From NCBI GenBank assembly GCA_032252755.1, contig JAVUPY010000024.1, forward strand, positions 124,001 through 188,000: 64,000 bases of DNA, given 5' to 3'. This DNA comes from Terriglobia bacterium (GTDB taxonomy: Bacteria; Acidobacteriota; Terriglobia; Terriglobales; Acidobacteriaceae). The translations under genes and the position numbers were made by a program. Numbering within the stretch: the stretch's first letter is position 1; each line of letters opens with the position of its first letter. Shown here piece after piece: positions 16,996 through 26,315 of this stretch. The notes below the pieces were generated by a model. That model was not told the DNA's origin, ran no database searches, and saw only the letters and a list, made by a program, of their open reading frames with translations.

Positions 16996-18039
16996 CTACT
17001 TCCTGTTCGTCGCCGGTTGGGTCGGCACATCAGGCTTCGCCACGGAAGGCTCGGTCTTCGGCGTAACCGGATACGGCGCCCGCTCCGGGTTTGAGACCGG
17101 TACCGGGGGATTTGCCGCTCCGTTACCCAGCGCCTTCACATACGCCACCAGCGCGACCATCTCGTCTTCGGTAATCTGGCCTTCAAACGTCGGCATGATG
17201 TTCTTGAACCCGGAGGCGATCTGGGCGCCCGGATTCATAATGGATTCGCGAATATAAGTCTCGTCGGCCGTTACCGTGCGTCCGTCGTCGAGCAGCACCG
17301 GATGCCCATAAAGTCCCACGAGATTCGGTCCGCGGCCTTGCGTATCGCTGCGATGGCACATCGCGCAACCGTACTGCTGGAAATTCTTTTCGCCCCTGGA
17401 CGCCAGCGAACCATCCGTCGCCGATTGCGCCCACGCCTGGTAATCCTTCGGATCCATGACGACAACTTCACCAACCATGCCCGAGTGCTGCGTGCCGCAA
17501 TATTCGGCGCAAAAGAGGTGATAGGTTCCAACCTTTGTCGCCCGGAACCACACGCTGGTGTAGCGACCGGGCAGAACGTCCGCCTTCACGCGGAAGGCCG
17601 GCACGTAGAAGCTGTGGATTACATCCTGTGAAGTCATGATTGTCCGCACATCGCGTCCGACGGGTACGTGCAGGACGTTGATTTCGCGTTGTCCCCCGGT
17701 GTGCTCGAACTTCCACATCCACTGCTTGGCCACAACGTAGACTTCCATCGAGTCTTTTGGTGGACGCGTTTCGTAGAAGTAGATCGCCGCGGCCCAGATG
17801 AAGATAATCATCGTGATGCCCAGCGGGATGATGGTCCACGTCAACTCCAGCGCCAGCGATCCTTCAACCTGCACCGCCTTGGGATGATTCTGTTTGCGAT
17901 AACGCCAGGCAAGGAAGACGATCGCGAGAGCGATTCCGACGCCAAACACGAACGTCAGGCAGACCAGAAAGAAGTACAGGCTGTCGACGTAACCTGATAG
18001 CGAGGAAGCTCCCGTTGGAAATAGCGGAAAATTCGGCAT
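16996..18039 (-). CDS. coxB: Cytochrome c oxidase subunit II with fused cytochrome c domain (caa3 type)
   Basis: The 347-residue protein has two membrane helices (about residues 18-45 and 65-88), a cupredoxin domain with the complete CuA site (H142, C177, C181, H185, M188, in CAEYCGTQHSGM), then a C-terminal cytochrome c domain with CAMCH at residues 225-229, and a Pro-rich tail. The fusion defines a caa3 oxidase: electrons enter at the haem and pass to CuA and then to subunit I. The ATG at 18039 lies four bases after the SCO stop; the longer frame to 18084 overlaps SCO and lacks support. Confidence 0.95.
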   Translation of the reverse strand: MPNFPLFPTGASSLSGYVDSLYFFLVCLTFVFGVGIALAIVFLAWRYRKQNHPKAVQVEGSLALELTWTIIPLGITMIIFIWAAAIYFYETRPPKDSMEVYVVAKQWMWKFEHTGGQREINVLHVPVGRDVRTIMTSQDVIHSFYVPAFRVKADVLPGRYTSVWFRATKVGTYHLFCAEYCGTQHSGMVGEVVVMDPKDYQAWAQSATDGSLASRGEKNFQQYGCAMCHRSDTQGRGPNLVGLYGHPVLLDDGRTVTADETYIRESIMNPGAQIASGFKNIMPTFEGQITEDEMVALVAYVKALGNGAANPPVPVSNPERAPYPVTPKTEPSVAKPDVPTQPATNRK

Positions 18040-18043
18040 GTAT

Positions 18044-18916
18044 CTAAGCCCGTCCTGTTCCAAATCCTTTTGCGCGCGGCTCATGCAGGTACATCACGAT
18101 CAAGAAGCCGCCCAATATGACAAGAGTCAAGGCACCACCCAGCCTGACCATGTTCGTAACCACCGCGCCGTATTTTCCGATGCGCGGATCGTAGTGGTAG
18201 CAGTACAACAACAGTTGATCGGTAAGCGTCCCGATCCGGTTCTTCGATGCCTCAACAATCCCCAGGCGCATGTCACGCGCTGAGTACTCCACCCCGTAGT
18301 AGTACTGCGCAATCTTTCCTTCCGGTGTCGCCAGGATTACTCCCGCCGCGTGGGCGAATTGATCCGTCTTCGCGTCGTACTGGTACTCCCAGCCGAGCGC
18401 ATTCGCCAACGCATCGATTTCAGGCTGCTTTCCAACGAGGAAGTGCCAGCCGTTCTCCGCGCCCGGACGTCCCAACCGTTCCATAAACGTCTTCTTCTTC
18501 GCCGCCGCAAGTTGCGGGGTCTCGCGCGGATCGATGCTCACCGTGAGGATCTCGAACTGCTTGCCCGGCATGAACCCGATGATCTTGGTCATCGCGGTCA
18601 GTCCCTGGAGCACTTCACCGCACAGCATTGGGCATTGGTAGTAAACCAGGTTCAGAATTACCGGGCGCCCGGACTGGAAGTAACCTCCCAGTTTTACCGT
18701 CTTGCCGGTCTCGTCCTGGAACTGCAAATTCAACGGCACCTGCTCTCCCAAGCGTTGCTCAATGCCAACGTGCTTCAACTCGGGCGGCGGCGTGTGACTG
18801 TAATCAGGGTCGCCAATCATCTGCCCGAAGCCCGTGCCTGCAATCGCAACCGTCAGCGCGATTAGCAGAACTGTCTTTCCGAATTTTGACTGCGAATGAA
18901 TCGATGCCGCTTTCAT
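18044..18916 (-). CDS. SCO1/SenC family copper chaperone
   Basis: The 290-residue protein has an N-terminal signal or anchor (residues 13-32), a thioredoxin-like domain with the copper-binding Cys95-x3-Cys99 (CPMLC) and the distal His in DQFAHAAG, and an extra C-terminal membrane helix (LGGALTLVILGGFLIVMYL). SCO proteins deliver copper to the CuA site of oxidase subunit II, which fits its place directly before coxB. The C-terminal anchor is a less common feature but is known in this family. The gene is 11 bp after the unknown membrane protein. Confidence 0.93.
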   Translation of the reverse strand: MKAASIHSQSKFGKTVLLIALTVAIAGTGFGQMIGDPDYSHTPPPELKHVGIEQRLGEQVPLNLQFQDETGKTVKLGGYFQSGRPVILNLVYYQCPMLCGEVLQGLTAMTKIIGFMPGKQFEILTVSIDPRETPQLAAAKKKTFMERLGRPGAENGWHFLVGKQPEIDALANALGWEYQYDAKTDQFAHAAGVILATPEGKIAQYYYGVEYSARDMRLGIVEASKNRIGTLTDQLLLYCYHYDPRIGKYGAVVTNMVRLGGALTLVILGGFLIVMYLHEPRAKGFGTGRA

Positions 18917-18927
18917 ACCTTCTCCGC

Positions 18928-19440
18928 TTACTGAGCAGCTTCCGGCGCGCTCTCAACCTTTTCGCCCTGGACCGTGCTGCCGGTGTAAGAGGTGACTGCC
19001 GGTGGCGGCCCAGGACGTGTCGGCAAACCCTTCTTCAACAGGTCGTCCATCGCGACGCTGATTGGCAAATGCACCACTCCCTGCTGGTCCACCCAGGGCT
19101 TTCCGTTCAGGACCTGGTTTTCCATTTGGGTGAAAGTACGCATGTCCGCCGGTTCGTCGTTCTGCAATCGCGGTTCGGCAAACTTGTCCAGGTTCACCAT
19201 CGGCGTGTTCTGCAGAATCAATGCCGGCGGCGTCTTTGCATACGGCTTCAAGGGATTCGTCTGCGGCTGCGCTTCCAGGATCATCTTGTCGAAGAAGCCA
19301 TAGATGCCCCACACCAGGAAGTGAATCAGGACGCCTGCGACGAACAGCACCGCGAAAAACAGGAAGATGTTCCGCGCACCGAGGTCGCGATGTTCGTACG
19401 AAACCTCGGGATTAGTCTGCATGCTGTGATCAGTGTCCAT
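18928..19440 (-). CDS. Uncharacterised single-helix membrane protein of the act-cox operon
   Basis: The 170-residue protein has a short cytoplasmic N-terminus, one membrane helix (NIFLFFAVLFVAGVLIHFLVWGIYGFF, about residues 25-51) and a soluble domain of about 115 residues that should face the periplasm. The latter contains LQNDEPADMRTFTQMENQVL and GVVHLPISVAMDDLLKKGLP; there are no cysteines or haem motifs. I chose the ATG at 19440, which overlaps actF by 11 bp; the longer frame runs antisense-like through actF. It lies between complex III and oxidase genes, so a role in the assembly or contact of the two complexes is a reasonable guess. I do not recognise a named family. Confidence 0.82.
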   Translation of the reverse strand: MDTDHSMQTNPEVSYEHRDLGARNIFLFFAVLFVAGVLIHFLVWGIYGFFDKMILEAQPQTNPLKPYAKTPPALILQNTPMVNLDKFAEPRLQNDEPADMRTFTQMENQVLNGKPWVDQQGVVHLPISVAMDDLLKKGLPTRPGPPPAVTSYTGSTVQGEKVESAPEAAQ

Positions 19441-20638
19441 GGCTCGGCTCCCACAAACGCGGCAACATCGGTTCGTTGCGCACCAGCAACGGCTTCTTTC
19501 CCAAGAACGTGCAGAATGCCGCCACCCAGATTCCACCCAGGCCAACGATCGCCGCGATGTAGCTCCAGTGGAAATGCAGGCTCGGCGGTGTCCCACCCGG
19601 CAGGCTGTTCGGCACGAAATACCAGTACATATCGATCCAGCGTCCCAACATGACAATGATGGCAACCGGGATCAGCTTTTGCGGCTTGCGCTTCAAGTCG
19701 CGCGACAGCAACAACGCAAACGGAAGTGCGAATTGCACGAAGATCAATAAAAGAGCGATATAGCCCCAGCCGCTCTTGATACGGTGCAGGTACCAGGAAA
19801 TTTCGTCAGGAAGGTTGCCCATCCAGATGATGAGCCATTGCGAGAACGAGAAGTAGGCCCACACCATCGTGAACGCCAGCAGGAGTTTACCCACATCGTG
19901 TAGACGATCGGGGAGAACTACCTCGTCCATCGGCGAATACTTCGACAGAACCGAAAGGAAGATGATCGTCAGCGCCATCATGGACAGCGCCTCGCCGATC
20001 ATGAAAATCATCCCGTAGATCGTCGAATACCAATGCGGGTCAAGCGACATTCCCCAATCGACCACGGCGCCGGTGAGCGACCACGCCCAGACGAGAATCC
20101 CGATTCCTGAAATCACCTTGAGAGTTCGCCAGATACTCGGAGAAGCGCTTTCATCCTGCCGCCACGACAGCCTGGTCAGGAAAATCGACAGCAATATCCA
20201 CAAGGCGAAGTAGATGATTGCCCGACCAATCCACCAGGGATAGTTCAACCACCAGGCTTTTTCCGCCAGCATTTTGTCGGTTGCGAGATTGACGGTCATC
20301 CACGGGTACAACTGCTTGGCTCCGAGCAGGATTGGAAGGAACAAGATCGCCAGCATAGGGACGCATCGTGCCGCGGCCTCGAAGATCCGCCGGCCAAGCA
20401 TCCACCAGTTTCCGCCGGTAAGATGTCCTGTCATCAGCAGCGCCATCCCGCCGAGAGAGAGTCCGAGGACAAACATGTAGGCGATCAGGTAGCCGCGCAG
20501 GAACTCCGGGAAGTTCAGAAAGCCGGCGATCACCAGCGCCACACCACCAGCCAGCGCGGCAAACAGCGCCATCGTGCGCACTTCTGTCAGTATGGCCGGG
20601 GGCGTGAAGTTCTTCGTATTGATATTCGTAGTGCTCAT
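19430..20638 (-). CDS. actF: Alternative complex III, quinol-binding membrane subunit ActF
   Basis: The 402-residue protein has about ten transmembrane helices of the NrfD/PsrC type, beginning MALFAALAGGVALVIAGFL. ActC and ActF are the paralogous membrane subunits of alternative complex III, the quinol:cytochrome c oxidoreductase that replaces bc1 in many bacteria. This copy lacks the longer N-terminus of ActC and follows actE with a 4-bp overlap, the usual order. Conserved-looking features are GGNWWMLGRRIFEAA and DPHWYSTIYGMIFMIGEALSMMAL. Confidence 0.92.
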   Translation of the reverse strand: MSTTNINTKNFTPPAILTEVRTMALFAALAGGVALVIAGFLNFPEFLRGYLIAYMFVLGLSLGGMALLMTGHLTGGNWWMLGRRIFEAAARCVPMLAILFLPILLGAKQLYPWMTVNLATDKMLAEKAWWLNYPWWIGRAIIYFALWILLSIFLTRLSWRQDESASPSIWRTLKVISGIGILVWAWSLTGAVVDWGMSLDPHWYSTIYGMIFMIGEALSMMALTIIFLSVLSKYSPMDEVVLPDRLHDVGKLLLAFTMVWAYFSFSQWLIIWMGNLPDEISWYLHRIKSGWGYIALLLIFVQFALPFALLLSRDLKRKPQKLIPVAIIVMLGRWIDMYWYFVPNSLPGGTPPSLHFHWSYIAAIVGLGGIWVAAFCTFLGKKPLLVRNEPMLPRLWEPSHGH

Positions 20639-21291
20639 TTCTTTTGCCCCCGCGGTTGCGCCGGAAGGTTCGGTTTCTCGTTGGGCGGAAGCTGAATCTC
20701 GCTGGTCCCGGGCAGTTCGCTCATATTCGGCGCCTTACCGAGTTCCATGCCCGGCGGAATATCTGCGCGCGTTGCGTCCTGGCTGAGTTGCAAGGCCCGG
20801 ATGTATGCCGCGATTGCCCACCGATCGGATACCGATACCTGCGACTTGTATTCCGACATGCCGCCGAATCCATTCGTCATCACGTCGAAGAAGTGCCCGA
20901 TCGGCATCTGCCGCAACCGGTCTGTGTGATAGGAAGGCGGACGCTTGAAGCCGCGCTGCACGATCATCCCGTTTCCGTTCCCGGTCTCCGAGTGGCATGG
21001 CGAGCAATAAATGTTGTACCGCTCGCGGCCGCGCTCCAGTAATGCCTTGGTGAGTGGGACGGGTAGTTCGGTACCGGGCTGCCCATTGATCTTCCCGGTG
21101 TAGTAATACTGGTCGGCCCTTTCATCGGTACGGGCGACAGTGCCCTCAACCAGAGGCCGTGCCGATCGATCATCAGGGTAAAAGGTGTTCATCGCGAGCG
21201 GCTTGAACCTCGGCTGGTCGTGCATGTCCTGCCGGCAGCCGGCCAGGAACACCAGCGTCACTGTCAGCCCTGCGATTACGAGGCGCTTCAT
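20635..21291 (-). CDS. actE: Alternative complex III, monohaem cytochrome c lipoprotein ActE
   Basis: The 218-residue protein has a lipoprotein signal peptide (MKRLVIAGLTVTLVFLAGC, lipid-modified Cys19) and one haem motif, CSPCH at residues 96-100, in a class I cytochrome c domain. In the complex ActE is the likely exit point for electrons towards the oxidase. The ATG at 21291 has AGGA eight bases upstream and gives a normal lipoprotein signal; an ATG nine codons earlier (21318) has no close ribosome-binding site. Candidate axial Met residues occur in the NGFGGMSEYKSQV region. Confidence 0.92.
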   Translation of the reverse strand: MKRLVIAGLTVTLVFLAGCRQDMHDQPRFKPLAMNTFYPDDRSARPLVEGTVARTDERADQYYYTGKINGQPGTELPVPLTKALLERGRERYNIYCSPCHSETGNGNGMIVQRGFKRPPSYHTDRLRQMPIGHFFDVMTNGFGGMSEYKSQVSVSDRWAIAAYIRALQLSQDATRADIPPGMELGKAPNMSELPGTSEIQLPPNEKPNLPAQPRGQKK

Positions 21292-21322
21292 GGTTGCGAT
21301 CCTGCGGAGTGCGTTCATGGTG

Positions 21323-21868
21323 CTAATGCGAGACCTCCGTCACATCGATCGCCTTCAGTGCCATCAGGAAGCTCCCGGTCGAAACGACATCGAATTTTGG
21401 ATCAGCGGCCTCAATGCACAGGAAAAAGCGGTCGCGCGTCACGGAAGTAAATCGTGGGTTGTTGAACACCGGGTGATAAGGCATCGGTAAGCCGTTCAGC
21501 GCCAGCATTCCGACTACGGCGGAAATGCCGCCGAACAGAATCGTCATCTCGAATGTCACGATGATGAATGCGGGCCATGAGTTGAACGGGCGGCCGCCGA
21601 TGTTCTCCGGAAAGCTGACCGCTGAAATCCAGTACTGCAACAGGTAGCCCGACAACCCGCCCAGGATTCCACCGACCAGGACCACCAGCGGTACGCGGTT
21701 CTTGCGGAATCCCAGCGCATCCGACACTTCCTCGACGGGGTACGGCGTATAGGCGTCCATCTTGCGATAGCCCGCTTCGTACGCACGCTCAGTGGCCTTC
21801 ACCAGGTCGGTCGGGTTATCGAACTCGGCCATCATGCCGTAGAGCGGGTTCATGGGAGTCTCAGTCAT
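21323..21868 (-). CDS. actD: Alternative complex III, membrane subunit ActD (DUF3341)
   Basis: The 181-residue protein of the DUF3341 family has two membrane helices (VPLVVLVGGILGGLSGYLLQYWI and AFIIVTFEMTILFGGISAVVGML) after a soluble N-terminal region containing AGYRKMDAYTPYPVEE, the family signature. It has no redox centre and is a structural subunit. It overlaps actC by 8 bp, which supports coupled translation. Confidence 0.93.
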   Translation of the reverse strand: MTETPMNPLYGMMAEFDNPTDLVKATERAYEAGYRKMDAYTPYPVEEVSDALGFRKNRVPLVVLVGGILGGLSGYLLQYWISAVSFPENIGGRPFNSWPAFIIVTFEMTILFGGISAVVGMLALNGLPMPYHPVFNNPRFTSVTRDRFFLCIEAADPKFDVVSTGSFLMALKAIDVTEVSH

Positions 21869-23279
21869 GCGCGGCCACCTCCTCCTTCACCTGCGACTCA
21901 GGTAGCAAGGTGCGCATTTCGAAGATCGAGATCATTGGCATCACGCGTATGAACAACAGGAACGCGAAGAAGAAGAACAGGACCGTGCCGCCGTAAGTCG
22001 CCAGGTCCCATCGTGTCGGGACGTAGTGTCCCCACGAAGAGGGCAGGAAATCGCGGCTCAGACTGACGACGACGATCACGAATCGCTCAAACCACATTCC
22101 CACCAAGACATCCACCGAGAGCAGGAATAATAGGAATGGAGTCTGCCGTACCTTGCGGATCCACAGCAGTTGAGGCAGCGCGATATTAGTAGTGATCAAC
22201 AGCCAGTAGGCCCAGCCGTATGGTCCGAAGGCACGGTTCAGGAACATGAACTTTTCATACCCGCTGCCGCTGTAGAACGCGAAGAAAGCTTCCATCGAGT
22301 AGCCGTAGGCGACGATCAATCCCGTCGCCAGCATCACCTTCGCGGCGTTGTCGAGGTGACGCTCGGTGATCATGTCCTGCAGCCCGTAGAAGCGCCGGAT
22401 CGGAATCGCCAGAACCAGCACCATCGCGAAGCCGGAGTAAATCGCGCCGGCGACGAAGTACGGCGGGAAGATTGTCGTGTGCCATCCCGGAAGGATTGAG
22501 GCGGCGAAATCAAAGCTCACCACCGTGTGCACTGAAAGCACCAGGGGCGTCGCCAAGCCGGCCAGGAGAAGGTAGGCCGTTTCATAGCGGCTCCAGTGCC
22601 GCGCCGACCCGCGCCATCCCATCGAAAGCAGACCGTACACCTTCCGCGCCCACGGACTCTTCGCCGTATCGCGCATTGTGCCGAAGTCGGGAATCAAGCC
22701 AACGAACCAGAACAAGAGCGAGATCGTGCCATACGTCGAGACCGCGAACACGTCCCAGATGAGGGGACTGCGGAACTGCGGCCAGACGTTCATCGAGTTG
22801 GGATACGGGAACAGCCAGTAAGCGGCGAGCCACGGACGCCCAGTGTGAATCAGGGGGAACATGGCGGCACAAGCTACCGCAAATAGCGTCATCGCTTCCG
22901 CGAAACGGTTAATGGAGTTGCGCCATGATTGCTTGAACAGCAGGAGAATCGCGGAAATCAGCGTCCCGGCATGGCCAATACCGATCCACCAGACGAAGTT
23001 AATGATCGCGAAGCCCCATCCCACTGGAATGTTGAGGCCCCAGATGCCGACGCCCTTGAAGAACAGGTACGACACCGCCAGCCCGAGAATGTTTACGCCG
23101 GCAAAACAGATAAACAGGCCGAGAGCCCAACCCAGGGTCACCGGACGCCGCAAAACAATCGATGCAATCTTGTCGGTGACTGAGCCGAATGTGTGTCCTG
23201 ACTCCAGCACCGGAGATTGGCCCGGCAGCAGCCGATCGTGTTGAATCTTGTGTTCCTCTGGTAGGTGTATTTCCGCCAT
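21861..23279 (-). CDS. actC: Alternative complex III, quinol-binding membrane subunit ActC
   Basis: The 472-residue NrfD/PsrC-like protein has about ten transmembrane helices after a soluble N-terminus of about 50 residues. Features such as GIGHAGTLISAILLLFKQSWRNSINRFAEAMT and GLIPDFGTMRDTAKSPWARKVYG match ActC. It would oxidise menaquinol or ubiquinol at the membrane and pass electrons to the iron-sulfur clusters of ActB. It starts three bases after the actB stop. Confidence 0.95.
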   Translation of the reverse strand: MAEIHLPEEHKIQHDRLLPGQSPVLESGHTFGSVTDKIASIVLRRPVTLGWALGLFICFAGVNILGLAVSYLFFKGVGIWGLNIPVGWGFAIINFVWWIGIGHAGTLISAILLLFKQSWRNSINRFAEAMTLFAVACAAMFPLIHTGRPWLAAYWLFPYPNSMNVWPQFRSPLIWDVFAVSTYGTISLLFWFVGLIPDFGTMRDTAKSPWARKVYGLLSMGWRGSARHWSRYETAYLLLAGLATPLVLSVHTVVSFDFAASILPGWHTTIFPPYFVAGAIYSGFAMVLVLAIPIRRFYGLQDMITERHLDNAAKVMLATGLIVAYGYSMEAFFAFYSGSGYEKFMFLNRAFGPYGWAYWLLITTNIALPQLLWIRKVRQTPFLLFLLSVDVLVGMWFERFVIVVVSLSRDFLPSSWGHYVPTRWDLATYGGTVLFFFFAFLLFIRVMPMISIFEMRTLLPESQVKEEVAAHD

Positions 23280-23282
23280 CTC

Positions 23283-26200
23283 TTACGCCTCGAGTTCCGG
23301 GTTCGGGTTCGTGACGGCCGCCAGGTACGTCGTGCGCGGACGCGTGTTCAGATCTTCCAGCAGTCCGTAATTCCGCTGGTGAACCTTCAATTGCATGACT
23401 TTGCTGGTCGGATCGTTCATGTCGCCAAAGACAATCGCTCCCGCCGGACACGCCTGCTGGCAAGCCGTCAGGACCTCGCCGTCTTTCGGACGTGGACCGC
23501 GGCCCGTCTCTTCCGCATGAATGCGGGCGCGCGTGATGCGCTGCACGCAGTACGTGCACTTTTCCATCACGCCGCGACTGCGTACCGTGACCTCGGGATT
23601 GCGCACGAACTTCAACTGCACCGTGTCCCAATCCTGGTACAGCATGAAGTTGAAGCGCCGAACTTTATAAGGACAGTTGTTGGAGCAGTAGCGCGTCCCG
23701 ACGCAGCGGTTATAGACCATGTCGTTCAGTCCCTCGCTGCTGTGAACCGTCGCTCCTACCGGGCAAACCACTTCGCACGGGGCCGTCTCGCACTGCATGC
23801 ACGGAACCGGCTGGAAGTAAGTCTTCGGGTTCTCCGGCGTGCCTTCGTGATAGTTGTCGATACGCAACCAGTGCATGTACCGGCCGCGCTTGACCTCGAG
23901 TTTGCCTACGACCGGAATGTTGTTCTCGGACTGGCACGCGACCACGCATGCCTTGCATCCAATGCACGCGTTCAGGTCAATCGTCATCCCCCACTTCACT
24001 TCGCTGTAGTTGTATGGCTTGTAAAGCGTCAGGCCCTGCTCGGGAGCCTCGACCATCTCGTGCGGGAAGCCCGGGTTCTTGATGAAGTCTTCCAGAGTGG
24101 CGGCGCGTACAATGGCGCGGCCATCCATGTTCTGGAATCCCTGCGTGTAAGCAAGCCCGAAGGTTTCACCGGTCTTGGTCAGTTTCGCGCCACGCCCGAT
24201 CCATGGCGAGTCCTGGCTCTGCAACATGTAGGCATTAAAACCGAGTCCCGAACCGGTGTGCCCTGCCAGCGTGCGCCCATAGCCGATGAAGACAGTGGCA
24301 GCGTTGTCGGGGTGCCCGGGCTGAATCCAGATCGCGCCTTTCTGCTTGCGCCCCTGGTACTCGATCTCAACCACGTCTTCGCTCTTCAGGTTGAGTTGCT
24401 TCGCGGTCGCCGCGCTCACTAGTACCGGGTTACCCCAGGTGATCTGGAACATCGGCTTCGGGCATTCCTGCAACCAGCCATTATTGGCAAAGCGGCCGTC
24501 GTAAACGGTCGGATCGGGGTGGAACAAAAGCTCGATGCCTTGCGAAGCCGGCTGTGCCGGTGGGAGCGCCGCGCCTCGTGCAGCCACATTGCGCGGGGCG
24601 AATGCCGTGTTCGCAACGAATCCGTCGTGCAGAACCTTGCGCCACCACGCCTCGAAATCGGTGCCCGTGTGCTGCCCCTGCCAATAGCTCCGCACCACGT
24701 CATACGAAACCGTGTCGGGATTGCCGAGCAGGAAACCGAACAGTTCATGTTGGCTTTTGCCACCGTATAACGGCGCAATCAGCGGCTGAACGATGCTGAT
24801 GGTTCCGTCCGATGAACGGGCATCACCCCACTGCTCGAGATAGTGCGTCCCATCAAGATGCCAATGCGACAGATTCGCCGTCTCGTCGTAGAACATGCCA
24901 TGCTGGATTCGCAGAGGCACCTTCATGTACGCGGCCGTGAAACCCAGTTCTGCTGGAGTGTCGTACACCGGGTTCACATTACTGACGATGAGCATTTCCA
25001 CCTTGCCCGCGTTCATCTCACCGATCAATTCGCGAATCTGGTCCATCTTCGAAACTGGATTGGTCTCGACCGGCTCGGTGTAAACGATCGTCTGGCCGAC
25101 GTTGCCTAGCGTCTGGTTGATTGCGTTCGCGAGCATGTGAACCGCCGGCGGCTGACGATCGCCGACAACTACCAGCGAAGCGCCGCGATGCGCTTGCAGA
25201 TCCTTCGCAACCGCTTGCACGAATTGCTGCGCCTCGCCACTCACTTGACCGCCCGCTCCGGCAACTCCCAACTGTGCTGCCAACGCCCGCGCAAAGGTTT
25301 CGACCTCGCTCGTTTTCACTGGAAGCCGGTGGTCCGCTTTGCCGCCCGTGTTCGTCGGCGTGCCCTCGACCGCGTAGAACCGCAACATCTCCTGTTTAAG
25401 GTCAGGATTCCGCCGCGAAGCAAACATGCGCGCATAGTGAAGAAATGAGGGATAACCGTTCGAGAGGAAATCGCAGTCGAGTGAAAGCAGAACGCGCGCT
25501 TTCTCGATCAGGTATTGCGGCTCCAGAGGCTGTCCGAAGTTCGCTGCCGACGCGGCAAATACGTTGTCGCGGTTGATGGCTTCCCACTGGTACCACTTCA
25601 TCTGGGGGAACATCTTCTGCAGGTCACGAATTTGCGCGATCAGGGATGGCGAATTAATGGATCCGGTTAGAATTCGCAGACCAGCGCCGCCATTTGCCTT
25701 CAGTCCCTGCATCTTCGTGCGCATGCTGGTGACGAAATTTCCCCACGTGGTTGCGTCGCCCAGGTAGGTCGGGTTCTGCGATCGATCCGGGTCGTACATC
25801 GTCAGCGGGCTCGCCTGCGAGTAAATATCTGTGCCGCCCAGCGTCCACGGATGTTGTGGATTGCCCTCGACCTTCGTCGGCCGCCCCTCGTGGCTCTCCA
25901 CCAGTAACGGCATTGCTCCCGTCGGGAACGGCATCGCCGTAGCAAAGAACAGCGGAATGCCAAGCGTGACCTGCTCGGGCTGGCGGTCGTATGGAACAAT
26001 CGGCTCGAGTGGTTGCTTGGTACAGGCGCTCATGCCTGCGAGCGCCAGCGAGGCGCCCATAATCTTCATGAAGCCTCGGCGTGAAGTGCCGTCGCCGATC
26101 CACTCGGAAGCCTGCCGCGGAAATTCCCGGTGCAGCATCTCCTCGAATTCAGGCGTCTGTGCCAGTTCGTCCAGCGTGCGCCAATAGCGCGGGCCGGTCG

Positions 26201-26315
26201 CTTTGCTCAACTCTTCGCGCACTTCGGTGAGTTCCAGCTTCGATCGCTTCCCGGGGCACACGTCTTCTTTTCTTGTCTTCTCGTTATCCATTCTCTGCGA
26301 TTCGCTCTCGTTCAT
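23283..26315 (-). CDS. actB: Alternative complex III, iron-sulfur subunit ActB
   Basis: The 1010-residue protein fuses a molybdopterin-oxidoreductase-like N-terminal domain to a C-terminal ferredoxin-type domain. It has a twin-arginine signal (SRRGFMKIMGASLALAGMSAC, residues 78-98), whose Cys98 could also be lipid-modified. The C-terminal part carries four cysteine groups for [Fe-S] clusters: CIGCKACVVAC, CMQCETAPCEVVCP, CVGTRYCSNNCP, and CTYC with CQQACP. In characterised complexes the N-terminal domain holds no molybdenum cofactor. The ATG at 26315 overlaps the actA stop (ATGA); a GTG three codons earlier is the alternative. Confidence 0.95.
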   Translation of the reverse strand: MNESESQRMDNEKTRKEDVCPGKRSKLELTEVREELSKATGPRYWRTLDELAQTPEFEEMLHREFPRQASEWIGDGTSRRGFMKIMGASLALAGMSACTKQPLEPIVPYDRQPEQVTLGIPLFFATAMPFPTGAMPLLVESHEGRPTKVEGNPQHPWTLGGTDIYSQASPLTMYDPDRSQNPTYLGDATTWGNFVTSMRTKMQGLKANGGAGLRILTGSINSPSLIAQIRDLQKMFPQMKWYQWEAINRDNVFAASAANFGQPLEPQYLIEKARVLLSLDCDFLSNGYPSFLHYARMFASRRNPDLKQEMLRFYAVEGTPTNTGGKADHRLPVKTSEVETFARALAAQLGVAGAGGQVSGEAQQFVQAVAKDLQAHRGASLVVVGDRQPPAVHMLANAINQTLGNVGQTIVYTEPVETNPVSKMDQIRELIGEMNAGKVEMLIVSNVNPVYDTPAELGFTAAYMKVPLRIQHGMFYDETANLSHWHLDGTHYLEQWGDARSSDGTISIVQPLIAPLYGGKSQHELFGFLLGNPDTVSYDVVRSYWQGQHTGTDFEAWWRKVLHDGFVANTAFAPRNVAARGAALPPAQPASQGIELLFHPDPTVYDGRFANNGWLQECPKPMFQITWGNPVLVSAATAKQLNLKSEDVVEIEYQGRKQKGAIWIQPGHPDNAATVFIGYGRTLAGHTGSGLGFNAYMLQSQDSPWIGRGAKLTKTGETFGLAYTQGFQNMDGRAIVRAATLEDFIKNPGFPHEMVEAPEQGLTLYKPYNYSEVKWGMTIDLNACIGCKACVVACQSENNIPVVGKLEVKRGRYMHWLRIDNYHEGTPENPKTYFQPVPCMQCETAPCEVVCPVGATVHSSEGLNDMVYNRCVGTRYCSNNCPYKVRRFNFMLYQDWDTVQLKFVRNPEVTVRSRGVMEKCTYCVQRITRARIHAEETGRGPRPKDGEVLTACQQACPAGAIVFGDMNDPTSKVMQLKVHQRNYGLLEDLNTRPRTTYLAAVTNPNPELEA

